Of a DNA stretch of 6,648 nucleotides, positions 6,597 through 6,648 are shown one piece after another. The first letter of the stretch is position 1. Each line of letters opens with the position of its first letter. Origin of the DNA: an uncultured Flavobacteriales bacterium (lineage in GTDB: Bacteria; Bacteroidota; Bacteroidia; Flavobacteriales; Weeksellaceae); contig CALJKL010000087.1 of the NCBI GenBank assembly GCA_937973555.1, positions 1 through 6,648 on the forward strand. Direction: 5' to 3'. Under the pieces are notes generated by a model. The model was not told the origin of the DNA, searched no databases, and worked only from the letters and a program-made list of their open reading frames with translations. Position numbers and translations under genes: made by a program.

Positions 6597-6648
6597 ATGG
6601 CAGATAATATAGAAGAATTAAAAAAGAAGTTGGCTCATTATGAAAAAA
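6597..6648 (+). CDS. Unknown protein, 3'-partial (MADNIEELKKKLAHYEK...)
   Basis: An ATG at 6597-6599 begins MADNIEELKKKLAHYEK and runs off the right edge after 17 codons, so the product cannot be identified. The visible N terminus is charged, helical and coiled-coil-like. It starts 6 bases after the TAA of the giant gene and in the same frame, implying one transcript. No Shine-Dalgarno sequence is present. The start is preceded by an A/T-rich stretch (AAAAATAT), as is common in Bacteroidetes and their phages. It is probably the next gene in a phage morphogenesis cluster, which is inference from position only. Confidence 0.6.
   Translation, partial: MADNIEELKKKLAHYEK

Overview
The window is almost entirely one protein-coding sequence: a giant multidomain protein on the + strand. 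Its reading frame is already open at the first bases and stops at a TAA at 6588-6590. A second gene on the same strand starts 6 bases later and runs off the right edge. I see no tRNA, rRNA, CRISPR array, insertion sequence, terminator or long intergenic stretch. The only non-coding DNA is about 6 bases between the two genes.

The protein has at least 2195 codons in the window. It looks like a phage or prophage 'large polyvalent protein': several unrelated domains joined in one polypeptide, thought in many phages to be packaged in the virion and delivered with the DNA. From N to C terminus it has: a charged coiled coil continuing from upstream (3 to about 180); a short linker carrying the first EQPT motif; a phage module with GFYSPLE, WTGLTDWL and NRIQVVEVV motifs (759-967); a large conserved domain with HFDEPN, EEVQSDW, WTTGEQQNERYDLSK and GMKGFY motifs (about 1182-2103), interrupted by a coiled-coil segment; an ITPEL...GQPLFK connector; a zincin-type metallopeptidase with an intact HEIMH site; a Pro/Thr/Glu-rich linker; a long helical, Lys/Glu-rich middle; and an approximately 660-residue C-terminal region with one hydrophobic segment, resembling the C-terminal parts of other giant phage proteins. 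Domain order matches the usual polyvalent arrangement, so this is probably a new example of a known theme rather than a new system.

The DNA is A-rich and low in G+C. The downstream start is preceded by an A/T-rich stretch with no Shine-Dalgarno sequence. With the protein's style this suggests a phage or prophage of a Bacteroidetes host, but that assignment is tentative. The most notable local feature is a 23-bp exact, in-frame direct repeat (503-525 and 2882-2904). It lies in linkers on either side of the segment holding the TTGEQQ/GMKGFY domain and the metallopeptidase, as if that segment were an exchangeable cassette.

Residue numbers below count the TTG codon at 57-59 as residue 1, for convenience only. 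It is not believed to be the real start.
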